A stretch of DNA of 64,000 nt from NCBI RefSeq assembly GCF_002220365.1, contig NZ_MTHB01000102.1, forward strand, positions 1 through 64,000, given 5' to 3'. Of the stretch, positions 55,372 to 64,000 are shown piece by piece. The translations under genes were made by a program, and so were the position numbers. The DNA is from Caballeronia sordidicola (GTDB lineage Bacteria > Pseudomonadota > Gammaproteobacteria > Burkholderiales > Burkholderiaceae). A model generated the notes under the pieces. The model was not told the DNA's origin. It worked only from the letters and a program-made list of their open reading frames with translations, and did no database searches. The first letter of the stretch is position 1. Each line of letters begins with the position of its first letter.

Positions 55372-56667
55372 GTGAACGATAACCTTCGATTTTTCTCTGA
55401 GGCCCTGCAAGACCGCGACCCGGTGATTTCATCTGAAATCATGCTTGAACTACGTCGCCAGCAGAACCAAATTGAACTCATTGCGTCCGAGAACATTGTC
55501 TCGGCCGCGGTAATGGAAGCACAGGGGACTGTGCTGACGAACAAGTACGCGGAAGGTTACCCTTCAAAGCGGTACTACGGTGGTTGCGAGCATGTCGACC
55601 GCATCGAGGCGCTGGCAATTGACCGGGTGAAAGCCTTGTTCGAATGCGAGTACGCCAACGTTCAGCCCCACTCCGGCGCTCAGGCAAACGGAGCGGTAAT
55701 GCTTGCGCTGCTAAAGCCAGGTGACACGGTTCTCGGCATGTCTCTGGATGCCGGCGGCCACCTTACGCACGGCGCACGCCCGGCTATGTCTGGCAAGTGG
55801 TTCAATGCCGTGCAGTATGGTGTCGACCCAGAAACTTTTCTTATCGACTACGACCAGATTCGTAGTTTGGCTGAGACGCATCGTCCCAAGCTCATTATCG
55901 CGGGTTATTCGGCTTACCCGCGCGCACTCGATTTCGCCAAGTTTCGCGAAATCGCCGACAGCGTCGGGGCAATGCTCATGGTGGACATGGCGCATATCGC
56001 GGGCATCGTCGCCGCTGGCCGACACCAAAATCCGGTGCGCTTCGCCGACGTTGTGACGTCTACTACGCACAAGACCCTTCGCGGCCCACGAGGCGGCTTC
56101 ATTCTCACTAATAACGCCGACATCGCCAAGAAAATCAATTCCGCTGTGTTCCCTGGGTTGCAGGGCGGTCCGCTAATGCACGTGATTGCGGGGAAAGCGG
56201 TGGCGTTCGGTGAAGCGCTGCGCCCAGATTTCACGGCTTACATCGACCAAGTCCTCAAGAATGCCCAAGCCCTTGGAGAGGTTTTAAAGCTCGGCGGTGT
56301 GAACCTTGTGACCGGCGGTACTGACAACCATCTTCTGCTGGTCGACCTGCGTTCCAGAGGCTTGACGGGGACTCAGGTTGAAAAAGCCCTGGAGCGGGCA
56401 GGCATTACCTGCAACGCAAATGGAATTCCCTTTGATACGCAAAGCCCGACCATAACCTCGGGGATTCGGCTTGGAACGCCGGCCGGGACGACGCGGGGCT
56501 TCGGGACAGCGGAATTTGAAGAGGTTGGCACGCTCATCCTTCAGGTCTTGGGTGCTTTTGCAACAGGACAGGATGGCGATGAAGCGGTCGAGTTGGCTGT
56601 TCGAAGCCGAGTACGCGACCTGTGCAGCCGCTTCCCCATCTATTCGTACGCGGACGCTTCGATTTAA
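55372..56667 (+). CDS. glyA: Serine hydroxymethyltransferase
   Basis: PLP enzyme interconverting serine plus tetrahydrofolate with glycine plus methylene-tetrahydrofolate (431 aa). [20 protein letters not shown], the PLP lysine in [16 protein letters not shown], and [14 protein letters not shown] are intact. The start is GTG 55372 with GGAG about eight bases upstream. Located in the uptake/catabolic unit, it probably handles methylene-tetrahydrofolate formed from demethylation rather than being the housekeeping copy. Confidence 0.93.
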   Translation: MNDNLRFFSEALQDRDPVISSEIMLELRRQQNQIELIASENIVSAAVMEAQGTVLTNKYAEGYPSKRYYGGCEHVDRIEALAIDRVKALFECEYANVQPHSGAQANGAVMLALLKPGDTVLGMSLDAGGHLTHGARPAMSGKWFNAVQYGVDPETFLIDYDQIRSLAETHRPKLIIAGYSAYPRALDFAKFREIADSVGAMLMVDMAHIAGIVAAGRHQNPVRFADVVTSTTHKTLRGPRGGFILTNNADIAKKINSAVFPGLQGGPLMHVIAGKAVAFGEALRPDFTAYIDQVLKNAQALGEVLKLGGVNLVTGGTDNHLLLVDLRSRGLTGTQVEKALERAGITCNANGIPFDTQSPTITSGIRLGTPAGTTRGFGTAEFEEVGTLILQVLGAFATGQDGDEAVELAVRSRVRDLCSRFPIYSYADASI

Positions 56668-56802
56668 AACTCGCGCCGGGCGTCTCAGGACATCCGCATA
56701 TCGGCGATTGACCCAACACGGCAGTTGGCCAGCCCTGGCAGCGCAGCTCTCACTTCGCTGCCAAGACTCGGGCTTGCTCGCTGTCGCATCTAGGAGAAAG
56801 AC

Positions 56803-57693
56803 ATGAGCTTCGAAGGCGTACACGCACCATTAATCACCCCGTTCAAGGCAAACGGTGAAATCAATCACGAGCTGCTAGGGAAACATGCAGTCGACCTCGC
56901 TGGCCGCGGACTCACGGGCCTAGGCGTCGGCGGCACGACGGGCGAATATTATGCATTGAGCTTCGACGAACGCGTGCGTACATTCCATACGGTTGTGGAA
57001 GCAGCCGGCGACAAGACTCATCTTACCGCTGGCATCAACGCGACCACCACCGACGAAGTGCTTCGGCTCGGCAAGGAAGCAAAAAGCGCGGGGCTCTCGT
57101 CCTTGTTGGTGGCGGCGCCGTACTACGCTCAACCGACTCAGGACGAGTTGTTGGCGCACCTGTTTGCGATTGACGACAGTCTCGACATGCCCATCATGCT
57201 TTACAACTTTCCAGCGCGGACGGGGACCGACATCAGCGACGCAGTTCTCGAGAAGCTGCTCGAGCGTCCGAACTTCCAAGCCATGAAGGAAAGCACGGGC
57301 GATATTGCTCATCTTCACCATCTGGCTACGCATTTCGAGAAGAAACTCATCCTTAGTTGTGGCATGGATGACCAGGCGCTCGAATTCTTCGTTTGGGGCG
57401 CACGAAGCTGGGTGGCCGGTGCTGCGAATTTCCTCCCGGAAGTCCACGTTGAGTTGCTTGAAACCTGCGTTAAAAAGGGTGACTTCGTTGCTGCGCGTGC
57501 GTTGATGACGCAACTGCTGCCTGTCCTGGAATTGCTTGAGCGCAGCGGTAAGTTTATCCAGTATGTCCGTTACGGATGTGAGCTGGCCGGAAAAGCTGTG
57601 GGTGATGCTCGCAAGCCGCTCGGTGTGCTCACGGAAGCTGAAAAACGCGATTTCGCGAATCTTGTGCAACCTCTGCTTCGTAACGGACGTTGA
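56803..57693 (+). CDS. Dihydrodipicolinate synthase family protein (possible hydroxyproline-pathway deaminase)
   Basis: Class I lyase barrel of 296 residues. Conserved: GVGGTTGEYYALSFDER, the catalytic Tyr in MLYNFPARTGTDIS, and the Schiff-base Lys in FQAMKESTGDI. Besides DapA and N-acetylneuraminate lyase, this family includes the deaminase of 1-pyrroline-4-hydroxy-2-carboxylate (HypD/LhpC) in the D-hydroxyproline route. The FAD oxidoreductase and aldehyde dehydrogenase that follow fit that route as HypO- and HypH-like steps. It is not the housekeeping DapA by context. Substrate assignment is inference. Confidence 0.72.
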   Translation: MSFEGVHAPLITPFKANGEINHELLGKHAVDLAGRGLTGLGVGGTTGEYYALSFDERVRTFHTVVEAAGDKTHLTAGINATTTDEVLRLGKEAKSAGLSSLLVAAPYYAQPTQDELLAHLFAIDDSLDMPIMLYNFPARTGTDISDAVLEKLLERPNFQAMKESTGDIAHLHHLATHFEKKLILSCGMDDQALEFFVWGARSWVAGAANFLPEVHVELLETCVKKGDFVAARALMTQLLPVLELLERSGKFIQYVRYGCELAGKAVGDARKPLGVLTEAEKRDFANLVQPLLRNGR

Positions 57694-57698
57694 TTTGC

Positions 57699-59030
57699 AT
57701 GGCCTCGAAATTCGAATTTGCCCGCTTACCCGTGGCAGATGGTGTCAATGGGTGGTGGGAGATTTTGCCGCCGCCATCGGAAGCGACATGTTTCCAGGGC
57801 AACCGACATTTTGACTTTGTTGTTGTGGGCGGCGGTATCACCGGATTGTGTGCAGCTCGGCGCCTAGCCGAGCTTGCACCGGAGTCCTCGGTGGCGCTCG
57901 TGGAGGCAGACCGAATTGGTCGGTCGACAGCTGGACGAAATTCGGGCTTCTTCGTTGACCTGCCGCACGATATAAGCAGCGAAGGCTATTCAAAGAGTGT
58001 CGAGGCCGACAAGGCAGATGTGCAGATGCAGCGCCACGGAATTGACTACGTTAGGTCGATTGTCAGAGAACAGGGTATCGAGTGCGACTGGCGGGACGAC
58101 GGCAAATACCACGGGGCCGTCAACAAACGGGGTAAGGATGCGCTCAAGCACTTTGCAGAGGGTCTGAAACGCATCGACGAACAGTTCGAATGGCTCGACG
58201 TTGGGGCCATCGCGAAAGTAACCGGCACTTCGTTCTACCACGGCGCGATATTTGCGCCGGGCTGCAGCACCGTTCAACCCGCCGCATTGATGCGCGGTCT
58301 TGCGAGAACGATGCCGAAAAACGTTGAGGTTTTTGAGCTGAGTCCCGTGCGAAAGCTAGCGCGTGGCGCAGGTGGCCAAGTGCTTTCGTTTGACGGCGGT
58401 CAGATAACCGCCGGCAAAGTTGTTCTTTGCACCAATGCTTACGCGGCGACATTCGGCGGCAATCCAAACGGACTGCTGCCGGTTTATACCTTCGCCTCCC
58501 TGAGTCGAAAAATGACGTCGGCAGAGGCTAAAGCGCTCGGTGGAATTAATTCGTGGGCACTCATTCCAGCGGACCCGATGGGAACCACCGTTCGTCGTTT
58601 GGGGAATGACCGCATATGTGTTCGCAATCACTTCGCGTTTCGCCCTGGTCTGCAAGTGTCGCCGTCGGATTTGCGCAAGGCTAAATCCCTGCATCAACGG
58701 TCGTTCGACCGTCGCTTTCCAATGCTGAATGACGTCGCGTTGGAATACACCTGGGGCGGTGCCCTCTGCTTGTCCGCGAACAGCGGGGCTCTTTTCGGCG
58801 CGACAGAGGAAGGTTTGTATCAAGCAATAGGGTGCAACGGTTTGGGATTGAGCAGAGGTTCTGCGTCCGGCAAAGTCATTGCCGAATACGCTCTAGGCAT
58901 GTCGAACGAGATGACCAGTCAACTCTTGAAGCAGATGCAACCAAAACCGTTGCCGATGCGCCCCATTGCCGACATGGCGGTCTCAACGGCCATATGGTTC
59001 AAAGAATTCTCGGCTGGAGCCGAACTTTAA
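57699..59030 (+). CDS. FAD-dependent amine/imino acid oxidoreductase (DAO, PuuB-like)
   Basis: Flavoprotein of 443 residues. Rossmann motif FDFVVVGGGITGLCAARRLAE (about residues 35-55), RSTAGRNSGFFVDLPHD, which aligns with the flavin-contact region of gamma-glutamylputrescine oxidase, and a late GCNGLGLSRGSASGK. It starts five bases after the DHDPS-type stop. Possible roles: D-hydroxyproline oxidation in the hydroxyproline route, or oxidation of an N-methylated intermediate. It is not similar in detail to the FAD enzyme at 11474. Confidence 0.78.
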   Translation: MASKFEFARLPVADGVNGWWEILPPPSEATCFQGNRHFDFVVVGGGITGLCAARRLAELAPESSVALVEADRIGRSTAGRNSGFFVDLPHDISSEGYSKSVEADKADVQMQRHGIDYVRSIVREQGIECDWRDDGKYHGAVNKRGKDALKHFAEGLKRIDEQFEWLDVGAIAKVTGTSFYHGAIFAPGCSTVQPAALMRGLARTMPKNVEVFELSPVRKLARGAGGQVLSFDGGQITAGKVVLCTNAYAATFGGNPNGLLPVYTFASLSRKMTSAEAKALGGINSWALIPADPMGTTVRRLGNDRICVRNHFAFRPGLQVSPSDLRKAKSLHQRSFDRRFPMLNDVALEYTWGGALCLSANSGALFGATEEGLYQAIGCNGLGLSRGSASGKVIAEYALGMSNEMTSQLLKQMQPKPLPMRPIADMAVSTAIWFKEFSAGAEL

Positions 59031-59048
59031 TCGATTGAGGACACCAGA

Positions 59049-60542
59049 ATGACGACTTTTGAACAGTGGAAAGCTAAGGCTAACGCTCTTTCTTTGGACG
59101 GGCGCGCGTTTATCGGAGGAAAGCGCTGCGCAGCTTTGTCCGAGGAAACGTTCCAGACGTTAAATCCGTCAAACGGGAAAGTCCTTGCAGACATCGCGCG
59201 TTGCGACGCCAAGGACATTGATGTCGCGGTCGCGTCGGCCAGAGAAGCGTTCGATTCGGGCGTTTGGTCAAAGGCTGCGCCATCCCATCGAAAAACCGTG
59301 CTTCTCAAGCTAGCTCAGTTGATTGAAGAGAACATGGATGAGTTGGCCATCCTCGAAGCGCTTGAGGCTGGAAAACCCGTTTCAGAGTGTCTTGGCCTGG
59401 ACATCCCGGAGTCGGCGGCGTGTATTCGTTGGCATGCGGAAGTTACCGACAAGCGATACGACGCGCTGTCCCCATCAGGCGCCAATGTCGTCAGCATGAT
59501 TACGCGCGAAGCTATCGGCGTCGTGGGAGCCGTACTCCCGTGGAATTTCCCGGCGCTGATGCTCGCATGGAAAATCGGTCCGGCGCTGTCGGTTGGCAAC
59601 AGCGTCATCGTGAAACCGGCTGAGCAGACTTCGCTTGCAACGCTGCGAATCGCCGACCTCGCCACGGAAGCCGGTCTTCCGGCAGGCGTATTTAACGTCG
59701 TGACCGGGTTCGGCGAGACTGCGGGGCAGGCCCTTGGTCTACATCCTGATGTCGACCTCATCGCGTTCACCGGGTCGACTGAGACTGGCAAACGCTTCCT
59801 GAGATATTCCGCCGATACAAACCTTAAGCGGGTCATCCTTGAGTGCGGCGGCAAGAATCCGCAGGTTGTGCTGCCAGATGTCGCTAACCTCGATGCGGTG
59901 GCGGAGCAGGCAGTAGCGGCGGCCTTCTGGAACATGGGTGAGAACTGCAGCGCGGGCTCTCGCCTGCTTGTACCTGCGGGAACGAAGGACATTCTGCTGG
60001 AAAAGATTAAGGCGGTTCTGGCAGGATGGAAAACCGGCGAGCCGTTGGACCCCGACGTAAAACTTGGCGCTTTGATTGAGCAAAAGCACTATGAGAAAGT
60101 GCTGGGCCACATCGAAAAGGCGAAGGCGGAGGGCGCGCGGCTTGTTCACGGCGGCAACGCTGTCTTTGTCGAATCCGGAGGCTGGTACGTCGAGCCGACC
60201 ATATTTGACAACGTGACGACTGACATGAGCATCGCCACCGACGAAGTCTTCGGCCCGGTCCTCTGTGTTATCGAATACAGCGACATCGACGAGGCAGTTC
60301 AGATTGCTAATGACACCTGCTATGGCTTGGCCGCTTCGCTGTGGACGGACAATGTAAATAACGCTCATAAGGTCGCCGGCAGAATCCGCGCGGGCACCGT
60401 CACCATAAATTGTTTCGGCGAAGGCGACTTATCAACGCCGTTTGGCGGTTTCAAGCAGTCTGGATTCGGTGGACGGGACAAGTCCGTTTATGCGCACGAC
60501 CAATATTGCGAACTTAAGACGACCTGGTTGAAGCTCGACTGA
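59049..60542 (+). CDS. NAD(P)-dependent aldehyde dehydrogenase (PuuC-like)
   Basis: Aldehyde dehydrogenase of 497 residues. It keeps PWNFPALMLAWKIGPAL, the catalytic Glu in ILECGGKNPQ, the catalytic Cys in NMGENCSAGSRLL and EVFGPVLCV. The nearest known type is PuuC/betaine aldehyde dehydrogenase; alpha-ketoglutarate semialdehyde is an alternative substrate if the operon degrades hydroxyproline. It follows the FAD enzyme by 18 bases. Confidence 0.85.
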   Translation: MTTFEQWKAKANALSLDGRAFIGGKRCAALSEETFQTLNPSNGKVLADIARCDAKDIDVAVASAREAFDSGVWSKAAPSHRKTVLLKLAQLIEENMDELAILEALEAGKPVSECLGLDIPESAACIRWHAEVTDKRYDALSPSGANVVSMITREAIGVVGAVLPWNFPALMLAWKIGPALSVGNSVIVKPAEQTSLATLRIADLATEAGLPAGVFNVVTGFGETAGQALGLHPDVDLIAFTGSTETGKRFLRYSADTNLKRVILECGGKNPQVVLPDVANLDAVAEQAVAAAFWNMGENCSAGSRLLVPAGTKDILLEKIKAVLAGWKTGEPLDPDVKLGALIEQKHYEKVLGHIEKAKAEGARLVHGGNAVFVESGGWYVEPTIFDNVTTDMSIATDEVFGPVLCVIEYSDIDEAVQIANDTCYGLAASLWTDNVNNAHKVAGRIRAGTVTINCFGEGDLSTPFGGFKQSGFGGRDKSVYAHDQYCELKTTWLKLD

Positions 60543-60630
60543 GCGCTCAGCAGCGCCGGTCTTGCCCATAAAACAGACGGCTATTTCGCGGCGCTATTCA
60601 AAGGCGCCGTTCACTTTAAAGTTGAAGGCC

Positions 60631-61398
60631 ATGCGAATAGGATTTATCGGAACCGGCACTATCACTCGTGCGGTCGTGACCGGTTTGCTCCACACAGGCA
60701 CATCGTTCGAACACATCTATCTATCGCCGAGAAACGGCGAAGTCGCGTCGACGCTGGCAGACCTCGATGCACGTATTTCTGTCTGCGCTTCGAATCAACA
60801 AGTGCTCGATAGTAGCGACATCGTTTGCTTGGCTGTCGTGCCGAAAATCGCGGCCGATGTTCTGCAAAAGCTTCATTTTGGAGTTCGGCATCACGTTATC
60901 AGTTTCATCGCAGGGATATCACTTTCTGCATTAAAGGATATGGTCGGCGACGTTCATGGCATTGTCCGAGCGGTGCCGCTGCCAGCGGTTGCCGCGGCCA
61001 AGGGAAGTACGGCAATCTGTCCCCCGGACGAGGTTGCCCGGCTCCTGTTCGGTCCGCTTGGAACCCCCGTCGAAGTGTCCGATGAACATCAGTTCGACGC
61101 GTTATCTGCGGTTACAGCGACTATGGCGAGCTTTTATGCGGTGCTCGAGACCAAGGCGCAATGGTTGGTGGCGCAAGGCATTGAATACAGCTCCGCGCGT
61201 GCATTTTTGGCTGGCTACAGCGTGGGACTCGCGCATGAGACGACCTACGGGGACAAGCCGTTTTCGACATTAGTTCAAGAATCGATGACACCTGGCGGCA
61301 TCAACGAGCAGCTTCACCGGGAGTTGGCGGACGCAGGGGCATATTCTCACTATCGCACCGCTTTGGATAAGGTCTTGCAGCGCGTCGAAGGAAAATGA
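60631..61398 (+). CDS. Pyrroline-5-carboxylate reductase-like protein (255 aa)
   Basis: ProC-family NADPH reductase. Rossmann start MRIGFIGTGTITRAVVTGLL, VVPKIAADVL, FIAGISLSALKDM, and the C-terminal helical domain with SMTPGGINEQLHREL in place of the usual VTSPGGTT. ATG 60631 starts directly at the glycine-rich motif; a longer frame from 60562 is not conserved. As an extra ProC in a catabolic operon it may reduce an imine formed by the FAD enzyme rather than make proline. Confidence 0.8.
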   Translation: MRIGFIGTGTITRAVVTGLLHTGTSFEHIYLSPRNGEVASTLADLDARISVCASNQQVLDSSDIVCLAVVPKIAADVLQKLHFGVRHHVISFIAGISLSALKDMVGDVHGIVRAVPLPAVAAAKGSTAICPPDEVARLLFGPLGTPVEVSDEHQFDALSAVTATMASFYAVLETKAQWLVAQGIEYSSARAFLAGYSVGLAHETTYGDKPFSTLVQESMTPGGINEQLHRELADAGAYSHYRTALDKVLQRVEGK

Positions 61399-61514
61399 CA
61401 CCAGCTGCATCATTGGCGGCGAACATGGTGGGTTCTTTCGGTGTAGAGTTCTTTTATCCGCCTGCCCCTGGTTTGCGGTGTTTCGAAGGTCGACCGCTCT
61501 GAAGGTGCACACCG

Positions 61515-62492
61515 ATGCAGAAGAAACAACTTTTCGCCGACAGATTGCTTGCGCAGATGCCTTCACTACGTGCTCTGCGATGCTTTGTCACGGCGGCACG
61601 GTACGAAAGCTTCACGCAAGCTGCCGAGGTGTTGTGCGTTTCGCAGGCTGCTGTTAGCAAGCAAATCAAGGAGCTGGAAGACTCAATGGGCGTCCCGCTC
61701 TTTGAACGCAATGGGCGACATATTGCGCTGACCGACTCGGGCCGTATTTTATACAACGCCTCCTACTTGTCGATTATGAACATCGCAGAGGCCGCCGAGG
61801 CAGTGCGACGGTCAGACAAGAAGGCGTTGAATGTTTGTGTCTCCCACACGTTTTCAGCACTTTGGCTAGCTCCAAGGCTTCCACGTTTTCGCAAGCAGTT
61901 CCCGGATATCAAGCTGGAGATTACCGTCACCGAGCATTTTATGGAGCTCGATGGCCTTATGCAGCCTGACGTCATCATCAGCAAAAATCCTCCGCGCGAA
62001 AACGAATATGACGTAAAGCCCTTGTTTCACGATGTCGTATATCCAGTTTGCAGCCCGCGGGTATTCGAAGACCGCTTCCAGGGAAAGACGCTTAAGCCAC
62101 TGGACCTGCTCTCCGAGCCAACGCTGCATCTTTCTCTTCTTGGCCGAGCCCAGGTCTGCGAGCACGTTGATTGGCGGGTCTGGAGCAACTGGTTTCAGCA
62201 AAGCGATGGCTCGGACCGCTACTCTCCCGGTGAGAATTTCGAGAGTAACGACTACCGACTACTCGTGTCCTTGGCGGAGGCTGATGAAGGCACGGTTATA
62301 GGCTGGCATCACTTGGTCCACCGACAGGTCGAGAAAGGAGCCCTGGTGCGTCCGGTCGAAGAATGCCTAGTATTTCGTGACCGTTATCACTATCTCATCA
62401 CGCACAGGAATGCGTCCGAACGGCCTGAGTATCAGGCGTTCCGCGAATGGTTGGTGAGCGAGGTAACGGACATGATGGCGCAGTGGCAGTGA
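61515..62492 (+). CDS. LysR-family regulator, GcvA-like (325 aa)
   Basis: The helix-turn-helix ESFTQAAEVLCVSQAAVSKQIKELEDSMGVPLFERNGRHIALTDSG is followed by a full effector domain. It closes the ProVWX-GlyA-DHDPS-DAO-ALDH-ProC cluster in the same direction and is a natural regulator for it. It is also a second candidate for binding the T-N11-A boxes at 24641, 29431, 33115 and 34444, given its similarity to the regulator at 33170. Confidence 0.87.
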   Translation: MQKKQLFADRLLAQMPSLRALRCFVTAARYESFTQAAEVLCVSQAAVSKQIKELEDSMGVPLFERNGRHIALTDSGRILYNASYLSIMNIAEAAEAVRRSDKKALNVCVSHTFSALWLAPRLPRFRKQFPDIKLEITVTEHFMELDGLMQPDVIISKNPPRENEYDVKPLFHDVVYPVCSPRVFEDRFQGKTLKPLDLLSEPTLHLSLLGRAQVCEHVDWRVWSNWFQQSDGSDRYSPGENFESNDYRLLVSLAEADEGTVIGWHHLVHRQVEKGALVRPVEECLVFRDRYHYLITHRNASERPEYQAFREWLVSEVTDMMAQWQ

Positions 62493-62621
62493 GCTGTCGA
62501 AGCAAACAAGCTGTGTGGCCGCCTTTTTAACCGGCATTAACGCCGCCGCGCCGACGTCGATTCCACGTTGTTTTCATCGCGCGGGGTGAGCGCATAGGTT
62601 CACTCTGTAATTGGGCCAGAA

Positions 62622-62999
62622 GTGTCAAACGAACCGGATGTACCTATCAGGTTTGGCATCGTGCTCCTGCCGAACTTCACGTTGACGGCGTTTTCGGGGT
62701 TTGTCGACCTCCTTAGACTCGCGAGTGATGAAGGAGACATGAGTCGGCCGGTGCGCTGTTCATGGACGGTAGTTGGCGAGAACGTGTTGCCGGTCAGAGC
62801 TAGCTGCGGAATTCAAGTTTCTCCGTGGGAGACTTTCGAAAAAGCCCTGCCGTTCGACTACGTGGTCGTCGTTGGAGGCTTATTGCATTCCGGTCCGACA
62901 GCAAGTGAAGCAACAATTGGCTTCATCCGTCGCGCGGCTGATAGCTCAGCGACCGTCGTTGGAATCTGCACAGGTATCTTCGCACTGATGCGAGCCTGA
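62622..62999 (+). pseudogene. GlxA-type AraC regulator, only the N-terminal half left
   Basis: The DJ-1/PfpI-like sensing domain of GATase1-type AraC regulators, the group that includes the betaine regulator GbdR: RFGIVLLPNFTLTAFSGFVDLLRLASDEGD and the nucleophile-elbow region VGICTGIFALMRA. After that the frame stops; the rest of the sensing domain and the whole C-terminal helix-turn-helix (about 200 residues) are missing. The gene ends exactly where a truncated cyclase-family gene on the other strand begins, indicating a deletion. Confidence 0.82.
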
Positions 63000-63470
63000 C
63001 TTATAACCGTTATAAAAATGGTCATCTGGTCCTACCGTTACGTGCCCGAGTCCATCAAACTTGGTACCAGTATTGTCACTCATGAATAGCTGTGCGCTTT
63101 GCCATGCAGTGCCGGAAGTATTGCCCCCTTCCGGCGTCATAAAGTCAAAGTCTCGCATGGTCTTGATTCCATGAGGCGTTCGAAACATCATCAGCTCTAG
63201 AGGGCCATGTCCGTCCCAATGATATGAATTTCGATCCATCGGCAATCCAAGATCGAAGACACGGCCTGACTTGATTGCCTTCATCGCGGCGAGGCGCGAT
63301 GCGTCAGTCATTTCATTGAGTGCTCCGACTTGATCATCCTTCCCCCATACCCAACCCCATCCCTGACCCTGTTTCCATTTGATCATGCCGTCGTCACCAG
63401 CATAAGCGGTGGTGCAGATGGTGCTGGCTGAAAGCATCGCGGCGATAATAGCCTTTCCAAATTATTTCAT
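62998..63470 (-). pseudogene. Cyclase family protein, nonsense codon and 3' truncation
   Basis: Start of a metal-dependent cyclase/kynurenine formamidase-like hydrolase with a secretion signal. From ATG 63470 the reading is MK, then TAA at 63464-63462, then FGKAIIAAMLSASTICTTAYAG and the mature WGWVWGKDDQVGALNEM. The match ends at GHVTVGPDDHFYNGYKS, where more than 150 residues should follow. AGGAT lies before the ATG. A restart at ATG 63437 is possible but would weaken the signal peptide; the truncation alone makes the gene nonfunctional. Confidence 0.78.
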
Positions 63471-64000
63471 TCGATATCCTAATTGAAAGAAAAAATAACT
63501 GATGACGGGTTGTCGTCAGCCTGTCTGAGATGTTTGCGACACTATGCAATCTCTGCGGACGAACAAACACGATTCCAAGCCCACAATTTGTTTTCAAAAA
63601 CGCAATGATCTACAAAACTGACGTGAGAGTCAGTATGCGTGAATTATGTGTCGAATCAAAAATAGATTGGATGGGTCACGATCCCGTTTACCCCCGATTG
63701 ATCGCGCAAGCTTTTTTCTTGTGCGATCGTTTGTAGGAGAAGAAATTGCCAGCCAGTCGGGATGGGAAGGTGAAAACAGAATGACGATCGCGGAGACCAC
63801 GGAAGCCAGATCTAGGCTGGTGGTGGCCAACCGCGGACAAAACTAAACGTGGGTGTGCGCCACGCCCAGGGCCCGCCACTTGTTGGCACGCATCGCCCGC
63901 ATGTTTCCGAAGAGACGATCAGAGTTCGCTCAAGATTACTCTCGCAGCGTTGTGCCCCGGGACCCCCGTAACTCCACCGCCTGGATGGGTTGATGCGCCA
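63471..64000. other. Right edge, no recognised gene
   Basis: Several short frames exist but none matches a family or has a good ribosome site. At 63700-63730 an imperfect stem GATCGCGCAAG / CTTGTGCGATC encloses a T run. The last 150 bases are GC-rich and may belong to the next gene outside the window. Confidence 0.35.

Noticed and set aside
1..64000. tRNA and rRNA genes
   Set aside because: None was recognised by eye; a tRNAscan-type search would be needed to exclude a tRNA at an island border.

Overview
This window looks like a Burkholderiaceae replicon of the Paraburkholderia/Caballeronia type. The codon use, the LysR/TetR/AraC regulators and the families of the mobile elements all point that way; this is inference, since no rRNA or marker gene is present. 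Most of the window is one catabolic island for quaternary or N-methylated amino acids, most likely proline betaine, N-methylproline or hydroxyproline-type betaines. Several generations of mobile DNA interrupt it.

Left part (1-15.4 kb): a tyrosine recombinase cut by the window edge; an orphan ribbon-helix-helix protein; a DddQ-like cupin coupled to an EamA exporter; two N-formylglutamate amidohydrolase paralogues around a LysR regulator and a stand-alone P5C dehydrogenase; and a minus-strand operon of an FAD-dependent amine oxidoreductase, HutD, EtfB and EtfA, divergent from the matching ETF:ubiquinone oxidoreductase. Here an N-methyl group can be oxidised and the electrons passed through ETF to quinone.

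Centre (15.4-38 kb): a BetI-like TetR gene faces an operon of ATPase, two permeases, PutA and a binding protein. Three TGAAC-N4-GTTCA palindromes lie between them. The PutA lacks its DNA-binding domain and has lost the catalytic residues of its aldehyde dehydrogenase half. Next come a ferredoxin-type reductase, a glutathione-independent formaldehyde dehydrogenase, a proline racemase family enzyme, a Ldh-type imine reductase, a DddP-like M24 protein, a GcvA-like LysR regulator and a Rieske oxygenase. Four transcription units here share nearly the same promoter (TTGACG-N17-AATACT with a T-N11-A dyad near -66), so they form a regulon, probably of a LysR activator.

Mobile zone (27.5-29.4 and 38.6-51.4 kb): a group IIC-like intron behind the formaldehyde dehydrogenase terminator; an IS3 scar; an IS5-like element with TTAG target duplications whose transposase is interrupted exactly by a second group II intron; and an IS21-like element whose istA is split by a trio of tyrosine recombinase genes (RIT element). 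Its istB is truncated.

Right part (52-63.5 kb): a ProV-ProW-ProX uptake system, serine hydroxymethyltransferase, a DHDPS-family enzyme, a second FAD oxidoreductase, an aldehyde dehydrogenase, a ProC-like reductase and a LysR regulator. This reads as a second arm for ring-hydroxylated or amine intermediates plus recycling of one-carbon units. A deletion scar follows, joining two truncated genes (GlxA-type regulator and cyclase family).

Proposed flow (inference): betaine uptake; Rieske oxygenase plus reductase removes the first N-methyl; the FAD enzyme with ETF removes the second; formaldehyde goes to FdhA or to the folate pool with GlyA; proline goes through the PutA proline dehydrogenase half and the separate P5C dehydrogenase to glutamate.
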